A model generated the notes under the pieces. The model did not search any database. It had not been told where the DNA came from and saw nothing but the letters and a program-made list of their open reading frames with translations. The translations under genes and the position numbers were made by a program. This document shows positions 37,575-47,311 of a DNA stretch of 64,000 bases, piece after piece. Position 1 is the stretch's first letter. Each line of letters begins with the position of its first letter. Source of the stretch: Zelonia costaricensis. Its lineage: Eukaryota; Euglenozoa; Kinetoplastea; Trypanosomatida; Trypanosomatidae. The stretch lies in contig JASAOO010003558.1 of NCBI GenBank assembly GCA_030849075.1, forward strand, positions 1 to 64,000, written 5' to 3'.

Positions 37575-38222
37575 TCAGGGCCTCCCGGGAGAGCCTGGTG
37601 CTGGGGACTGCATCACACGGTTTAGCACGAGCTCGCCCTGTCGCACCACGGCCTCCTCCAGCTTGTGCTGCAACGCGTCGCACTTGGCCGCCAGCTCCGC
37701 CCTCTGCGCCGCGGCTGCTGCCCGCTCCTGCTCTGCCGCAGCGACCTGCTCGCCCAGCGCCCGTCGCAGCTCCGACACTTGCATGGCGTCGCTGCGCTGC
37801 CGCACGACGAGGGCCTCCTTCAGCTGCCGTGCCTCCTGCAGGCAGCGTGCCGCACGCACGGTCACGGTGGAGCTCCTCGAGAACTCGCGCGGCGTCAGAT
37901 CGACGTGCGCCTCTGGCGAGGCACGCGAGCGCATCTCGGCGACTTCGAAGAAAAGGTCGTCGAGGATGACGAAGACATCACGGGCTTCGTTGCCGGTGCC
38001 GTCGCGAGTCGCGGTCGTGTGCGTTGGTGCCGGCTCACTGCAAGGGCGTGGAGCCGGTGGCGGGTTGCAGGTTTGGCGGCGGTCTTCGAGTGAGGCGTTC
38101 ACCCGGCGCAGGTGCAAGACCTCGTCCTGGAGGCTCGCCACGGTGCGGCACAGCTCCGCATTGCGGGCCGCCGCAGCCTCCACCTCGAGCGAGAGAAGAA
38201 GCGCATCCGCGGCGTCGGCCAT
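37575..38222 (-). CDS. coiled-coil protein, 215 aa, unknown
   Basis: No family recognised. Two helical coiled-coil blocks flank a disordered middle. The first is at about residues 1-45 (ADALLLSLEVEAAAARNAEL, ASLQDEVLHLRRVNASLEDR). The second spans about 110-205 (AARCLQEARQLKEALVVRQR, ELRRALGEQVAAAEQERAAA, ELAAKCDALQHKLEEAVVRQ). Between them lie a Pro/Thr-rich linker and an ordered-looking patch, DVFVILDDLFFEVAEMRSRA. The C-terminus is SPAPGSPGRP. The start at 38222 is the first Met after an AC microsatellite; the frame stays open upstream, but that part reads the repeat and is not credible coding sequence. Confidence 0.7.
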   Translation of the reverse strand: MADAADALLLSLEVEAAAARNAELCRTVASLQDEVLHLRRVNASLEDRRQTCNPPPAPRPCSEPAPTHTTATRDGTGNEARDVFVILDDLFFEVAEMRSRASPEAHVDLTPREFSRSSTVTVRAARCLQEARQLKEALVVRQRSDAMQVSELRRALGEQVAAAEQERAAAAAQRAELAAKCDALQHKLEEAVVRQGELVLNRVMQSPAPGSPGRP

Positions 38223-38946
38223 GGCGCGCGCGTCGATGGGCCACAAAGCCGCCGAGAGGAGGACGGCCTCGAGCGCAGTAGACACAGCGTAGGAGCGATT
38301 CGGGAGTACCTGCCTGAGCCGGAGCGAGACAGTGTGTGTGTGTGTGTGTGTGTGTGGAAGGGGGGAGGGCGGCGCAGTTGCGAAAAAAGTGGGAGGAAGC
38401 GAGAAGTGGAAGGAAATGGTGTCTTGCCGACCTAGGAAGTTGCAGCACGTCATGCTGCTGGGCTTCGTAGCGCACCTTCACACCGCACCGCGGTGCTTTC
38501 GGTGAGAGAAGAAGGCTGGAGAGGCGAGCGGTGCACATCGCATCGCGACGCGACGCGTCCGTTGTTGCTCGTCGCTGCTAAAAAGCAGTGGAGTCGCACA
38601 CGCGTTCTGGAGCGAAGCCTTTTCCTCCTCTCGCTGCTTCTCCTCCTCTCCGACATCAGCGTCTCCTGTGCGTTCATTTTGCGTTGCCAGTCGGAGCTCG
38701 GTCCGACTCACTCGTGCTGACACACGTTACAGCCCGCACTGTGCCCAGCCAACAACACCCCTTTCGACAGCACGAGCAACGCCCCACTCTCTCTCACACA
38801 CACAGGCGGCTGAATCAGATTGGCCTAAGTCACACACACACACACACCCTCACGCACAACAACATGCACACCAACCCCAGCGCTCAGAACCGCGCATCGC
38901 ACTCCGTCGCTGCCCATCCCCCTCCTCCCTCGCACCCACCTCCTCT
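38223..38946. other. intergenic
   Basis: Leader of the 215-aa gene with a GT repeat (38332-38356), then the 3' UTR of CPSF2 with a CA run near 38831-38850. No gene seen. Confidence 0.6.
38332..38356. repeat. (GT)12 microsatellite
   Basis: Uninterrupted GT repeat upstream of the 215-aa gene. Confidence 0.9.
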
Positions 38947-41499
38947 CTATAGCGCCTGCGAATACTGCCGGTACACGGTGCGGCGCAGGTCAAACAGTGC
39001 CGGCGTGGCGATGGAGGAGATGGTGACCGTGCCGTCGGCGCCCTTGCGCACGCACACGCCCTCGTCGAACACGAGGAGCGGCGCCTTCTTGTGAAACTCG
39101 CTGTAGAGACCGTTCTCCTGCCGCGTCAGCTCGCGCAGTCGGCGCAGGTCGACGTCGCCCACAAAGAAGGAGCCGCTTTGCAGCCCGCGCTGCTCCCGCT
39201 GCGACGCACACGCCTGTGACTTGTCCGCCGTGACGGAGGAGAGCGAGTAGGAGGCGAGCTCGGCGCGGCGCCGCTGCAGCTCCGGCCCCTCCGCCTCCGG
39301 CTCCGGCTGCACGCCCGACAGCTCCCCATTCACCCAACCCACCTCCCACATACTCTTCGACTTGGCCTCGCGCACCCGACGCAGCCCGCGGGCGAGGCTG
39401 CGCGCCAGGCCGGACTCGAGCTGCACCGCGTACGAATAGACGTGCGTCGCCAGCTCGAGCGTCACGCTGGGCGAGGTCGGGGAGAAGACGTTCGCGCCGC
39501 ACTTCATCGACTTGTCGGCGCGGCAGTAGTGCAGAAAGGCGCGGCCGTCTTCAGCACTCCCGCGCAGACCGACCATCTTCTTCGCAAACGTCCACTTGCT
39601 CTTGAGCACGCCCTTCATGGCGAGGGTGTCGGGGTAGCCGCTCAGGTCGGACAAGACGACGCGGCAGCGCCGGTTGACCTGCACCGCCACGCTGGACACC
39701 TTGGACGGGATGTTGGCCAGCCGCTGCGCATCGTTCTCGACGAGAAGCGCCTCGGGGCCGGCGTCGCTCTGCATGCGAGCCGGGGCCCGCCTTTGGAGCA
39801 TCACCTGCTCCTCCTCGCTGACCGGCAGCCCGTAGGCGGTGTCGACGCGCTTGAGGGCGGCGGCGCTAAGGGTGCTGGTCGTCTCCAGCACCGGGAAGCT
39901 GAGGTGCTTGGAGTAGTAGTGCAGCGGCGGCGGCAGCACCAGCCCCGCCGTGGTAGTCGACGCGGCCGGTTTTGGCGTCGTCGCCGCCCCTCCTGCGGCG
40001 GCGGCTGTGGTGGTGGCGGCGGCGGCCCCCTTCGACCCGGCCGATGCCGCGGCACCCGACCGCCCACTCCCCGCAGCTGGGGCCGGCGCGGCGAGTGCGG
40101 CCGCGGCTGCGTCGCTCGTCGTGGCGTCGTCCTCGTCCTCGTCGTCCTCGTCGGCGCCGCGGGCGTTGGCGGCGTCCTCGGCGTCTGCGGCTATGTGAAA
40201 GGCGCTCTGCGCCTCCAGCTCCCGCCGGCGCTGCTCCACTTCGCGCTCCAGCGCGATGTAGTACTCCTCCAGCTCCTCCCCGCTAAGGCGGCTGCGGCGG
40301 GTGATGTGCAGGTCGAGGCGCTGCCCGTCCGCCGCCGCCGTCACAGCCTCAGCGTTGGTGCCTGGCAGTGGCGGCTCGGTGAGGACGATGAGGTGGTCGG
40401 CGCCGTCCCGGTTGCCCTTCACAAAGTACTCGAGCATTTCAGCCGAGGGGCCGAAGTCGAGCGAGGCGCCGTCCGCCACGCAGATCTTCGGTCCGTGGAT
40501 CGACCACACCTCCTCCGCGCTGCGGCACGGCAGCACGGTGGAGAAGAGGCGCTGGTCGTCGAGGATGAGGGAGTCCTGGAGGGCCTCGGTCATGGTGGCG
40601 GCCTTGTCCAGCAGCTCCTGCGCTTGGGCCGCGACGAGGACCACCTTGTACTTGTCCCCACCCTGCTCGGCCAGCACGTGGACGATGATGTTGAGCACCT
40701 CCAGCCCACGCCCGGCGACGTTGACCGGCACGAGCACATCGCTGCCACCACGCAGCGTGTGCTGCAGCTCCTTGAAGAGACTCTTGAGCTGGTCCTCGTA
40801 CTTTGTGGCGCGGCTTGCCGCGGTGGTGGCGGTGGCGGTGGCGGTGGCGGTGAGGTGGAAGGGGAAGCTGCTGACGAAGATGACGTTGGGCGTCGTCGGC
40901 ACGTCGAAGGGCTTCAGTGCGTAGGACGGTTTCACGGAGAAGTCGGGGCAGTAGAGGAGCTCATCGATCTGGTACTTGATGGTCCAGCCGTAGCCGCCCA
41001 GCATGCGGCCCGCGAAGACGGCGTAGCAGCTGACCTCGACCTCGTCGTGCTTGACCGTCACCTTGCCGCCGTACGGCTCGCGCAGGGAGCGGAAGCTGTG
41101 GTAGATGGAGTCAACCGTGAGCGTAAAGGCCTCCCCGTCGGCCAGCTCGAACGTGTGGGCGTTGGGGTACTGGTAAAGAAAGGAGTGTAGCACTGCGTGC
41201 ACGCCAATCTTAGAGGTGGCCCCGGCAGCCGCCACAAACGTGCCGGGGGCAATGTGCTGCAGCACAAAGGGCAGCGCCCCGCATGCGTTGATGTGCGGGC
41301 TCGACAAAATGACGGCGTGCACGGTTGGCAGGTGCGGCTTCAGCTGGTTGAGGTACGCGACATCGAACGCCTCATTCCAGCCGCAATCAAAAAGAATGCG
41401 CACCCCATCGATCTCGATGAGGTACGCGTACGGCGCATTCGGCGTCGTCGACTCGTACACGGAGGTGAAGCGGATGCTCCCGGCGGAGGCGCGCAACAT
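38947..41499 (-). CDS. CPSF2: CPSF2/CPSF100-type cleavage and polyadenylation factor subunit
   Basis: Metallo-beta-lactamase/beta-CASP protein of the mRNA 3'-end processing complex, and partner of the CPSF73 nuclease. The 850-aa product shows the lactamase N-terminus (AYLIEIDGVRILFDCGWNEA; HAVILSSPHINACGALPFVL; VEVSCYAVFAGRMLGGYGWTI) and the beta-CASP region (LRGGSDVLVPVNVAGRGLEV). Where the active enzyme has HxHxDH, this protein reads SPHINACG, so it should be catalytically dead, as CPSF100 is. A long acidic/Ala/Thr-rich insertion lies at about residues 500-600 (GADEDDEDEDDATTSDAAAA). A hexamer repeat near 40,826-40,855 encodes a Thr-Ala tract. The C-terminal domain ends VYRQYSQAL. Human CPSF100 is 782 aa. 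The start at 41499 gives the standard N-terminus. In kinetoplastids this complex couples polyadenylation to trans-splicing of the next gene. Confidence 0.92.
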   Translation of the reverse strand: MLRASAGSIRFTSVYESTTPNAPYAYLIEIDGVRILFDCGWNEAFDVAYLNQLKPHLPTVHAVILSSPHINACGALPFVLQHIAPGTFVAAAGATSKIGVHAVLHSFLYQYPNAHTFELADGEAFTLTVDSIYHSFRSLREPYGGKVTVKHDEVEVSCYAVFAGRMLGGYGWTIKYQIDELLYCPDFSVKPSYALKPFDVPTTPNVIFVSSFPFHLTATATATATTAASRATKYEDQLKSLFKELQHTLRGGSDVLVPVNVAGRGLEVLNIIVHVLAEQGGDKYKVVLVAAQAQELLDKAATMTEALQDSLILDDQRLFSTVLPCRSAEEVWSIHGPKICVADGASLDFGPSAEMLEYFVKGNRDGADHLIVLTEPPLPGTNAEAVTAAADGQRLDLHITRRSRLSGEELEEYYIALEREVEQRRRELEAQSAFHIAADAEDAANARGADEDDEDEDDATTSDAAAAALAAPAPAAGSGRSGAAASAGSKGAAAATTTAAAAGGAATTPKPAASTTTAGLVLPPPLHYYSKHLSFPVLETTSTLSAAALKRVDTAYGLPVSEEEQVMLQRRAPARMQSDAGPEALLVENDAQRLANIPSKVSSVAVQVNRRCRVVLSDLSGYPDTLAMKGVLKSKWTFAKKMVGLRGSAEDGRAFLHYCRADKSMKCGANVFSPTSPSVTLELATHVYSYAVQLESGLARSLARGLRRVREAKSKSMWEVGWVNGELSGVQPEPEAEGPELQRRRAELASYSLSSVTADKSQACASQREQRGLQSGSFFVGDVDLRRLRELTRQENGLYSEFHKKAPLLVFDEGVCVRKGADGTVTISSIATPALFDLRRTVYRQYSQAL

Positions 41500-41583
41500 G
41501 GCTCTGGCTGTGTGCGTGGAGCCGGGCAGACGGACACGGGATGCGTGTATGTGTGTGAATGAATGTGCGTGTGTACAGGTGCT

Positions 41584-41606
41584 TGTGTGTGTGTGTGTGT
41601 GTGTGT
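41584..41606. repeat. (TG)11 microsatellite
   Basis: TG repeat upstream of CPSF2. Confidence 0.9.
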
Positions 41607-41961
41607 AAACACAACGTCCGCACAAGCAGGCACGCACGACTGCGTGTGAGTTGTGCGTCTCGTTCATGGGAGGTACAGTGGACGGGGGAGGGGGGAGAGT
41701 GGAAAAGTCAACGACAGGTGCGCGTGCGTGTAGCGCCGAGTGAGCGCGTCTGCGTGCACTTCACAAGAAAAGGCACAGCCGACCCCGGCGATGGCCGGCA
41801 ACCTTGGCGCTGCACATTGACGTGCACCACGACACCCTCTTCCCTCCAAGGCCAGTATGCGCAGCGCTGGAGCGGATCCGACGCTGCCAACGCATGGCGT
41901 TCATCTCAAACCCCACTTCCCTATTGGTTTCTTTTGGTTCTGGAAGGAGCTTACCTGGGCA

Positions 41962-42007
41962 ACACACACACACGCACGCACGCACAGACAGACACACACA
42001 CACACAC
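41962..42007. repeat. CA-rich microsatellite
   Basis: CA units with GCA and GA interruptions. Confidence 0.85.
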
Positions 42008-42324
42008 GGTTGAAGCCAACATTACCAGCGATGTCGTGCACGGCAGCGCCTAGCACCTGCACGCCTCCACAACAGCAGAGGAAAAAAAATGATGTGAAGA
42101 AGGTGGAACAGGAACAACAGCTGACGCGCCAACAGGGGGAGGACGGAGGGGAGGACGGGGGAAGGGGGGTTGATGCGTCCACACTTCCACTACCCTGCGC
42201 TTTCATCATCACCCACCCACCCCCATGCCTCACCGCTCGTGATGAGACACAGAAGCGCAGCACAGCTGACGTGGATGAAGCGGAAAGCAGGCCGCGAACT
42301 TCGCCCATGTGGAGTGCCGCACTG

Positions 42325-45300
42325 CTAGCGAGGCTGTGCCGCCTCGTCCACACGAAACGCGTACGCGTCGCAGTTGACCATCACCGCAGTCGACTTCTCC
42401 GCCGGGGACGCGAAGGCAATGCCCAGGTGCGGTAGCTCCTCGGCAAAGTACGTCTGCAGCGCCGCCATGCACGCCGCCTCCACGGCGTCCCTCTTGCGCG
42501 ACGCGCTCGCCTCGACGATGCAGTAGTGAACGTCCGTCGTGAGAGGAAGGCAGAGCCGGCAGTGCCAGGCATCCTTTCGCGCGTTCAGGCCTGTCTCGAG
42601 CGCGGCGCCGTATGCCGTACGACACAGATCACCCAGTAGCGCTTCCGGTGCGTTTGACCTCATCTCCGCCAGCGTAGCCGGGGAGAGGAAGGTGTCGCTT
42701 GTCTCGGCCGCAATGTGCATGCACAGCTCCCGAGCGCAGGCCAAGAAGTTGGTGCCGCTCGCGTCCTCGAGCATCACCGCCGTGGCATCGGCCGTAACGC
42801 TGAAGTGCATGCGGCAGCCTTCCTCTTGTGTCCACCGCAACGTCAGCGCGCTCTCCTCGACGTTGCGCTGGCTGACCGCCTTGATCTCCGCCAGTACGCC
42901 GTCGCAGAGACGCGCCAGCCGACTCTGCGGCTCGGGTGTGAGGCGCACCTCGCCAGACATGACTGGCTCGCCGGCAAAGGCGCGTTGATGCACGCGCACG
43001 TGCAGCTCGTACGCCTGCTGGGCGCAGCGGACGACCGCCGTGGCGGCGCTGTCGCCCCGCCCGCGGCCCAGAAAGAAGATGCGGTCGGCGGTGAACGGCG
43101 ACTGCACGAGTCGGGGGTGCGGCGTCGCGAGGGCACTGCCAGCCGGCACCACTCCGACAAGGTCCGCCTCCCAGCCGCTGTCCATGTGTCGCACCAACAC
43201 GGAGCACGCCAGGCCGTAGAGCTGCGCCATCGTCACGGCGCACGTCTGCAGCGGCGTCCCCGGGGGAAGCTTCGGTGGAGCCGCGGCGGCCACGTCAGCT
43301 AGCGTCGCGACAAGGGTGGCTGCCGCGTCGGCCGGCACCACCTCGGACACCAACAGCACCTCCTTGAAGAGCGCCAGCAGTGCACCGATCTCGCTCAGCG
43401 CGGTCGCACTCGCCAGAACCCGCTCCTGCGCGTCCGCGGCGGTGGTGCCTGCACGCGTGCAGCGAGCCGTGTACGTCGAGCCTCCCGGCTCCCGCGCAAC
43501 GCAGACGCTGCCCAGGAGTGACCCCTCTGATTGCGTGGCAGCCCAGTACTTCTCCAGCACCGAGCCGCCCGTGTGCGTCGCGGGCAGCGGCTGTGGCGCC
43601 CTCGCCTGCTGCAGGTCTAGCGCAGCCAGGAAGGGATCTGCCGGTTGCGCCGCTGCGCACGTGCTGACGTCAGTGCCCTTCAGCCGCTGCAATGCATGGC
43701 ATGGCGTGGGGGCACCGCTGGCGTCAATCAGGTTGCGCGACCTCGCCAGCGCGATGCTGGTGTCGCACAGTTGCGGGTACCGCTTCGCCAGCGCGGCTGC
43801 CACCGCCTTCTGTTCACTGCGTGACTTGCGCTGATCATAGGCGCAGGCGACGAGCTCCTGCCGTGCCGCTGTAGCGTCCGGCGCAGCGGGCAACTGGACA
43901 AACACCTTCGCCTGCCACACGCTGGCGTTTTCGGTGGCGATGCCGATGTCGGGGAACGCCGTTTGGGGCTTCAGCAATCTCAACTCCACCACGTGCGTGG
44001 CGAGCTCCCGCCTGAGGGCCCACTGTAGCTGCGCCACAAGCCCATGGCTGGCACACGGCTGCTGCTCCGCGCCTGTCACGCTGACCCTTTCGCTCTCCAC
44101 AATGGCCTTGATGTCGGGGTGGTAGGCGATGTCACGGGCGTAGATGTCCGGGAACAGCGCCCGAATCGCCTGCACCATCGCCGCGTCCACCGCAGCCCCC
44201 TTCGAGTTTCCCTGCGCGCTACCCAGCTGGAACGGTGGAGCGGCACACCCGCCGCTCTCGCTTGTCGCCGGCAGCGAGGACAGCGATCCGTGCACCTCCA
44301 CGCTGTACACGTGAGGCTTCGACATCGTCACCTGCACCCGCACGTCCGAGGCGTCGCCGCCGTAGTGGAACACGAGCAGCTTGGTCAACAGCCGCCTCGC
44401 GTCGAGCCGCGTACGGGGCAGGACGAGGTGCAGCGGGGCAGCACGCAGACGCGCGTGCAGCGCAGCGTGGCCGCCGCGGTAGTGCTCTGCGGCAATCTTG
44501 TCGCAAAAGTCGAGCACCCCCCGCAGCCCATCGGGCGTGAGGCTGATCAAGGTGCTTGCCAGGGTGCGCCCCGTCGATGCGTGTTTTAGGGCGAGCGACA
44601 CGGCGGTGGCAGTGCTGGCGCCTGCGATTGTGTCCGGCGGTTCAAGGCGCAGCTCGAACCCGTCGCCGGTCCACAGCTGCGCGTAGAGAGACAGCACCGA
44701 CTGCCTCGCTGCCGTTTCTACGGAGATGGCGTCGTAGGACAGGCCCACCGCAGCGCACGCCTCCTTCAGCGCGCGGCGCAGGCAGCCCGTGTACGTGTCC
44801 CCGACCGACTCGCCATCGAACTTCGTGACCAGGCGCTGCTGCTCCGCCGGCAGCGACTCCACCGCCACACCGAGGCCGCGGGGCTGAAGGCGGATGCTGA
44901 TGGTGTGCAGCTTTGCACCCAGCAGGTCCACGCCGCTGGTGTGTTGCACTTTCAACTGCACCTGCGGGTAGGACCGTGCGAGGTAGCTCATTGCGTGCTG
45001 CACATCCTCGGAGTGTCGGTTGGTGCCGTTGAGCAGCGTGCGCTGACGCGGCGCAGTGGTGGTCGACGGCGTCGGTGGCGTGGGCTGCGTCTCCGCCTCC
45101 TGCGAGGCGTGCAAGTGTCGCAGCGCCTCCCGCAGTGTGCAGGTGGGCTCGCCCTGCCACGTCGCCACAGCGAACGCAGCGGAGTCAGAGGCCGCCTGGT
45201 GCTCCACAAGGACACGAAGGTCTTCGCTGATGCTGAGCCGCAGCGTCCCGCCCTCCAGCCGCTTGGCCTGCCGCACGGTGCGGAGAGCGGACTGCAGGTA

Positions 45301-45405
45301 CGACAGTGTGCTGCACAGTCGGCGCTGCGTGTGGAGCGGCCAGCACGTGAAGAGGCGCCGCTGCGCCGCGGAGATGGCCGCTACGGTCTGCGACCTCGTT
45401 TGCAT
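42325..45405 (-). CDS. 1026-aa protein with repeated dsRBD-like units, probable mitochondrial
   Basis: No named family recognised. The N-terminus (MQTRSQTVAAISAAQRRLFT) is basic and could target the mitochondrion. Several stretches resemble the end of a double-stranded-RNA-binding domain, a short loop with Ser/Lys/Arg followed by an Ala-rich helix: about 398-418 (QGNSKGAAVDAAMVQAIRAL), 524-546 (QRKSRSEQKAVAAALAKRY) and 965-990 (SASRKRDAVEAACMAALQTY). Each follows strand-like sequence (VRVQVTMSKPHVYSVEVHG; ASVWQAKVFVQLP; DAWHCRLCLPLTTDVHYCIV). Weaker units occur near 160-225 and 860-935. A role in mitochondrial RNA editing or processing would fit but is inference. The start at 45405 is 64 nt after a textbook acceptor (CTACCTTGCTTCAG, AG at 45471-45470). 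Confidence 0.75.
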   Translation of the reverse strand: MQTRSQTVAAISAAQRRLFTCWPLHTQRRLCSTLSYLQSALRTVRQAKRLEGGTLRLSISEDLRVLVEHQAASDSAAFAVATWQGEPTCTLREALRHLHASQEAETQPTPPTPSTTTAPRQRTLLNGTNRHSEDVQHAMSYLARSYPQVQLKVQHTSGVDLLGAKLHTISIRLQPRGLGVAVESLPAEQQRLVTKFDGESVGDTYTGCLRRALKEACAAVGLSYDAISVETAARQSVLSLYAQLWTGDGFELRLEPPDTIAGASTATAVSLALKHASTGRTLASTLISLTPDGLRGVLDFCDKIAAEHYRGGHAALHARLRAAPLHLVLPRTRLDARRLLTKLLVFHYGGDASDVRVQVTMSKPHVYSVEVHGSLSSLPATSESGGCAAPPFQLGSAQGNSKGAAVDAAMVQAIRALFPDIYARDIAYHPDIKAIVESERVSVTGAEQQPCASHGLVAQLQWALRRELATHVVELRLLKPQTAFPDIGIATENASVWQAKVFVQLPAAPDATAARQELVACAYDQRKSRSEQKAVAAALAKRYPQLCDTSIALARSRNLIDASGAPTPCHALQRLKGTDVSTCAAAQPADPFLAALDLQQARAPQPLPATHTGGSVLEKYWAATQSEGSLLGSVCVAREPGGSTYTARCTRAGTTAADAQERVLASATALSEIGALLALFKEVLLVSEVVPADAAATLVATLADVAAAAPPKLPPGTPLQTCAVTMAQLYGLACSVLVRHMDSGWEADLVGVVPAGSALATPHPRLVQSPFTADRIFFLGRGRGDSAATAVVRCAQQAYELHVRVHQRAFAGEPVMSGEVRLTPEPQSRLARLCDGVLAEIKAVSQRNVEESALTLRWTQEEGCRMHFSVTADATAVMLEDASGTNFLACARELCMHIAAETSDTFLSPATLAEMRSNAPEALLGDLCRTAYGAALETGLNARKDAWHCRLCLPLTTDVHYCIVEASASRKRDAVEAACMAALQTYFAEELPHLGIAFASPAEKSTAVMVNCDAYAFRVDEAAQPR

Positions 45406-45469
45406 TCGCGTGGCGGTGTTGACACGTGCAACGAACTACACCGGGGTGAGTATGAGCCAGAGGTGAACT

Positions 45470-45504
45470 CTGAAGCAAGGTAGATGGAAAGGAGGGAAGA
45501 AACC
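45470..45504 (-). promoter_or_regulatory. predicted trans-splice acceptor, dsRBD-like gene
   Basis: TTTCTTCCCTCCTTTCC and then CTTGCTTCAG on the sense strand, 64 nt before the ATG. Confidence 0.65.
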
Positions 45505-46551
45505 GAGCGGCGCAGCGTGCACGTGTGCTTAGCAAGACCAGCTACTGGCCTCCGTAGGGCCGTGATGTGTGCGCCTCTCTCGGTAGATGTAGATGGATGC
45601 GTCAGTGAGGGGGATGACGGAATGGCGGTGCGGGCACGGGGCAGGATCGACCGAGGTACGACCTCGGATATAAAAGCTGAATGGCGCTAGATGCTGCAGC
45701 CAATGCAGCTATGAGGCTCGTGCAGCGCACCACTCTCGCGTGTGGGCGAAGATGGGCAGCGCGGATGTTCGGCCACCCCACCAACCGAGATCTCTTCACA
45801 GTCGATGAAGTTAAGGGTTGCAAGGACTGACGGGAAGAGCGAGAGGGCGAGTGGCGGAGAAAGCAAGTGCACTGCCGAGGGTTGCGTGCACGGCGCAGCG
45901 ACCATCGCTCGGATAGTCCAACGGAGGCGTTGGGTAAAGCACCGGAGACTCCCAGGGGGCTGCACAGCGTCCGCTGCACTCCTGTTGAGGCGGCGTCGCT
46001 GTCGTCTGCGCACGACGAGCCCCCCCCCCCCCGCAGAGATTACGACCACAGTATGCAGCGTTCTCTCGTGCGCGTGTGTGTGTGTGTGTTTGTGTGTATA
46101 CTTTGCTCACTTCCCTCAGCTTCCACTCAACTGCGAAAGCGAGGCGGTGCGGGATGTAAAAGAAGTACAGCGAACAAGAGAGACGACCTACGACACAAGA
46201 CGTGAGAAGACACACGCGCCATGCTAAGGAAGTGGGGAGGGTGCAGTGCGTTGCGTGTGCCGCAGCGGTGATGTGGTGGAGGGCCCCGCGCACGTGGCGT
46301 TCTCTCATCGACATTACCACCCACTGTATGGATGCCCAAGAGAGAGAGGTGAAGCAACGCTGAGTCAGAGGGGGACACAAGGAAGGAGGTCGCGGCACGT
46401 GCGTGCATGCATGCGGTTCCAATTGCGTGCAGTGCGGCGAGTGCGCGGCGTCACGTCTGGGACGACCTCCCTCCATTCCCCTCCTCTCTCCCTCCCCGCC
46501 CTCCTCCACTCGCGCCTCCCCGAGCGAGCGAGGCGGGCTGGAGATGAGGGC

Positions 46552-46565
46552 GGGGGGGGGGGGGG
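46552..46565. repeat. G14 homopolymer
   Basis: G run on the plus strand in the gap upstream of the dsRBD-like gene. Confidence 0.9.
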
Positions 46566-46631
46566 CGGCAGCAAAGCGCAGGACAACGTGCCAGCGAGGC
46601 GAGCGCGCCGGCCAACGGACGGAGCGCGCCG

Positions 46632-46649
46632 GCACACACACACACACAC
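46632..46649. repeat. (CA)9 microsatellite
   Basis: CA repeat in the same gap. Confidence 0.85.
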
Positions 46650-47311
46650 GCACACGCATGTGCGCGCGTGCGGGACAGGTGACGGAGGGCAGAGGAGAAT
46701 AAAAGGGAAGCGACGAGGGGAAAGAGCACTGTGCGCGCCTCTCGCACACCGTCCGATTCAAGAGCCGCGTCCGCTGCACACCGCAGCACCCAAGAGGAGA
46801 AGCACAGAAAGCATGCGATATAAAAAAGTGGCGTCGCGGCGCATAGCGATGCTCGAGGAAGGGGAGGGGAGGGGGGAATGGGTGGAGGTGTCGCGAGGGC
46901 CTCGGCCGGTGAGGGACGCCGCCTCTCGCACCCGAGACGCCAGGAGTTGCGGCACGGGACTCCACGGCAAAAGCCTCTGTGACGCTGGTGCCCGATGACA
47001 TACACACGCAGCGCTGCGATGCCCCGCGGGAGGGAGGCTCAGAGTGGGACGACGAGCGAGAGGAGGGGAGGATGGAAACGACAACGTGGCTGCACAGCTC
47101 GAGCGAGGGCGGGAGGTGCGGGGGAGACGGCTGCAGCTCCTCCTCACCCCCCCCCCTCAACGCAGCCAACAAAGACGTCATCGCCTACTGCGCCCCTCTC
47201 GCCGCCACTGCCTTGACCCACCCACCACTTCTCGTCCCCCTCCCCACTTGCGTTCCCTCCCTCCCTCCCTCTTGCCTGATCGCGAGCAGGTGACCAACGA
47301 ACGTCGTTGCA

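Larger units (their letters stand above)
41500..42324. other. intergenic
   Basis: CPSF2 leader with a TG run (41584-41606) and the 3' UTR of the 1026-aa gene with a CA-rich tract (41962-42007). No gene seen. Confidence 0.6.
45406..47311. other. longest internal gene-free gap (1.9 kb)
   Basis: Leader of the 1026-aa gene, then UTR-like sequence with C12 (46021-46032), GT (46073-46090), G14 (46552-46565) and CA (46632-46649) tracts, and finally the UCH 3' UTR. A long minus-strand frame across it is low-complexity and crosses all these repeats, so I do not accept it. Confidence 0.6.

Noticed and set aside
39442..41190. Plus-strand open frame of 582 codons opposite CPSF2
   Set aside because: Antisense shadow with Gly/Arg-rich repeats derived from the Ala/Thr insertion.
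45811..47181. Minus-strand open frame of 456 codons between the dsRBD-like gene and UCH
   Set aside because: Reads straight through C12, G14, GT and CA tracts; Ser/Pro/His/Cys-rich with no ordered segment. Taken as UTR.
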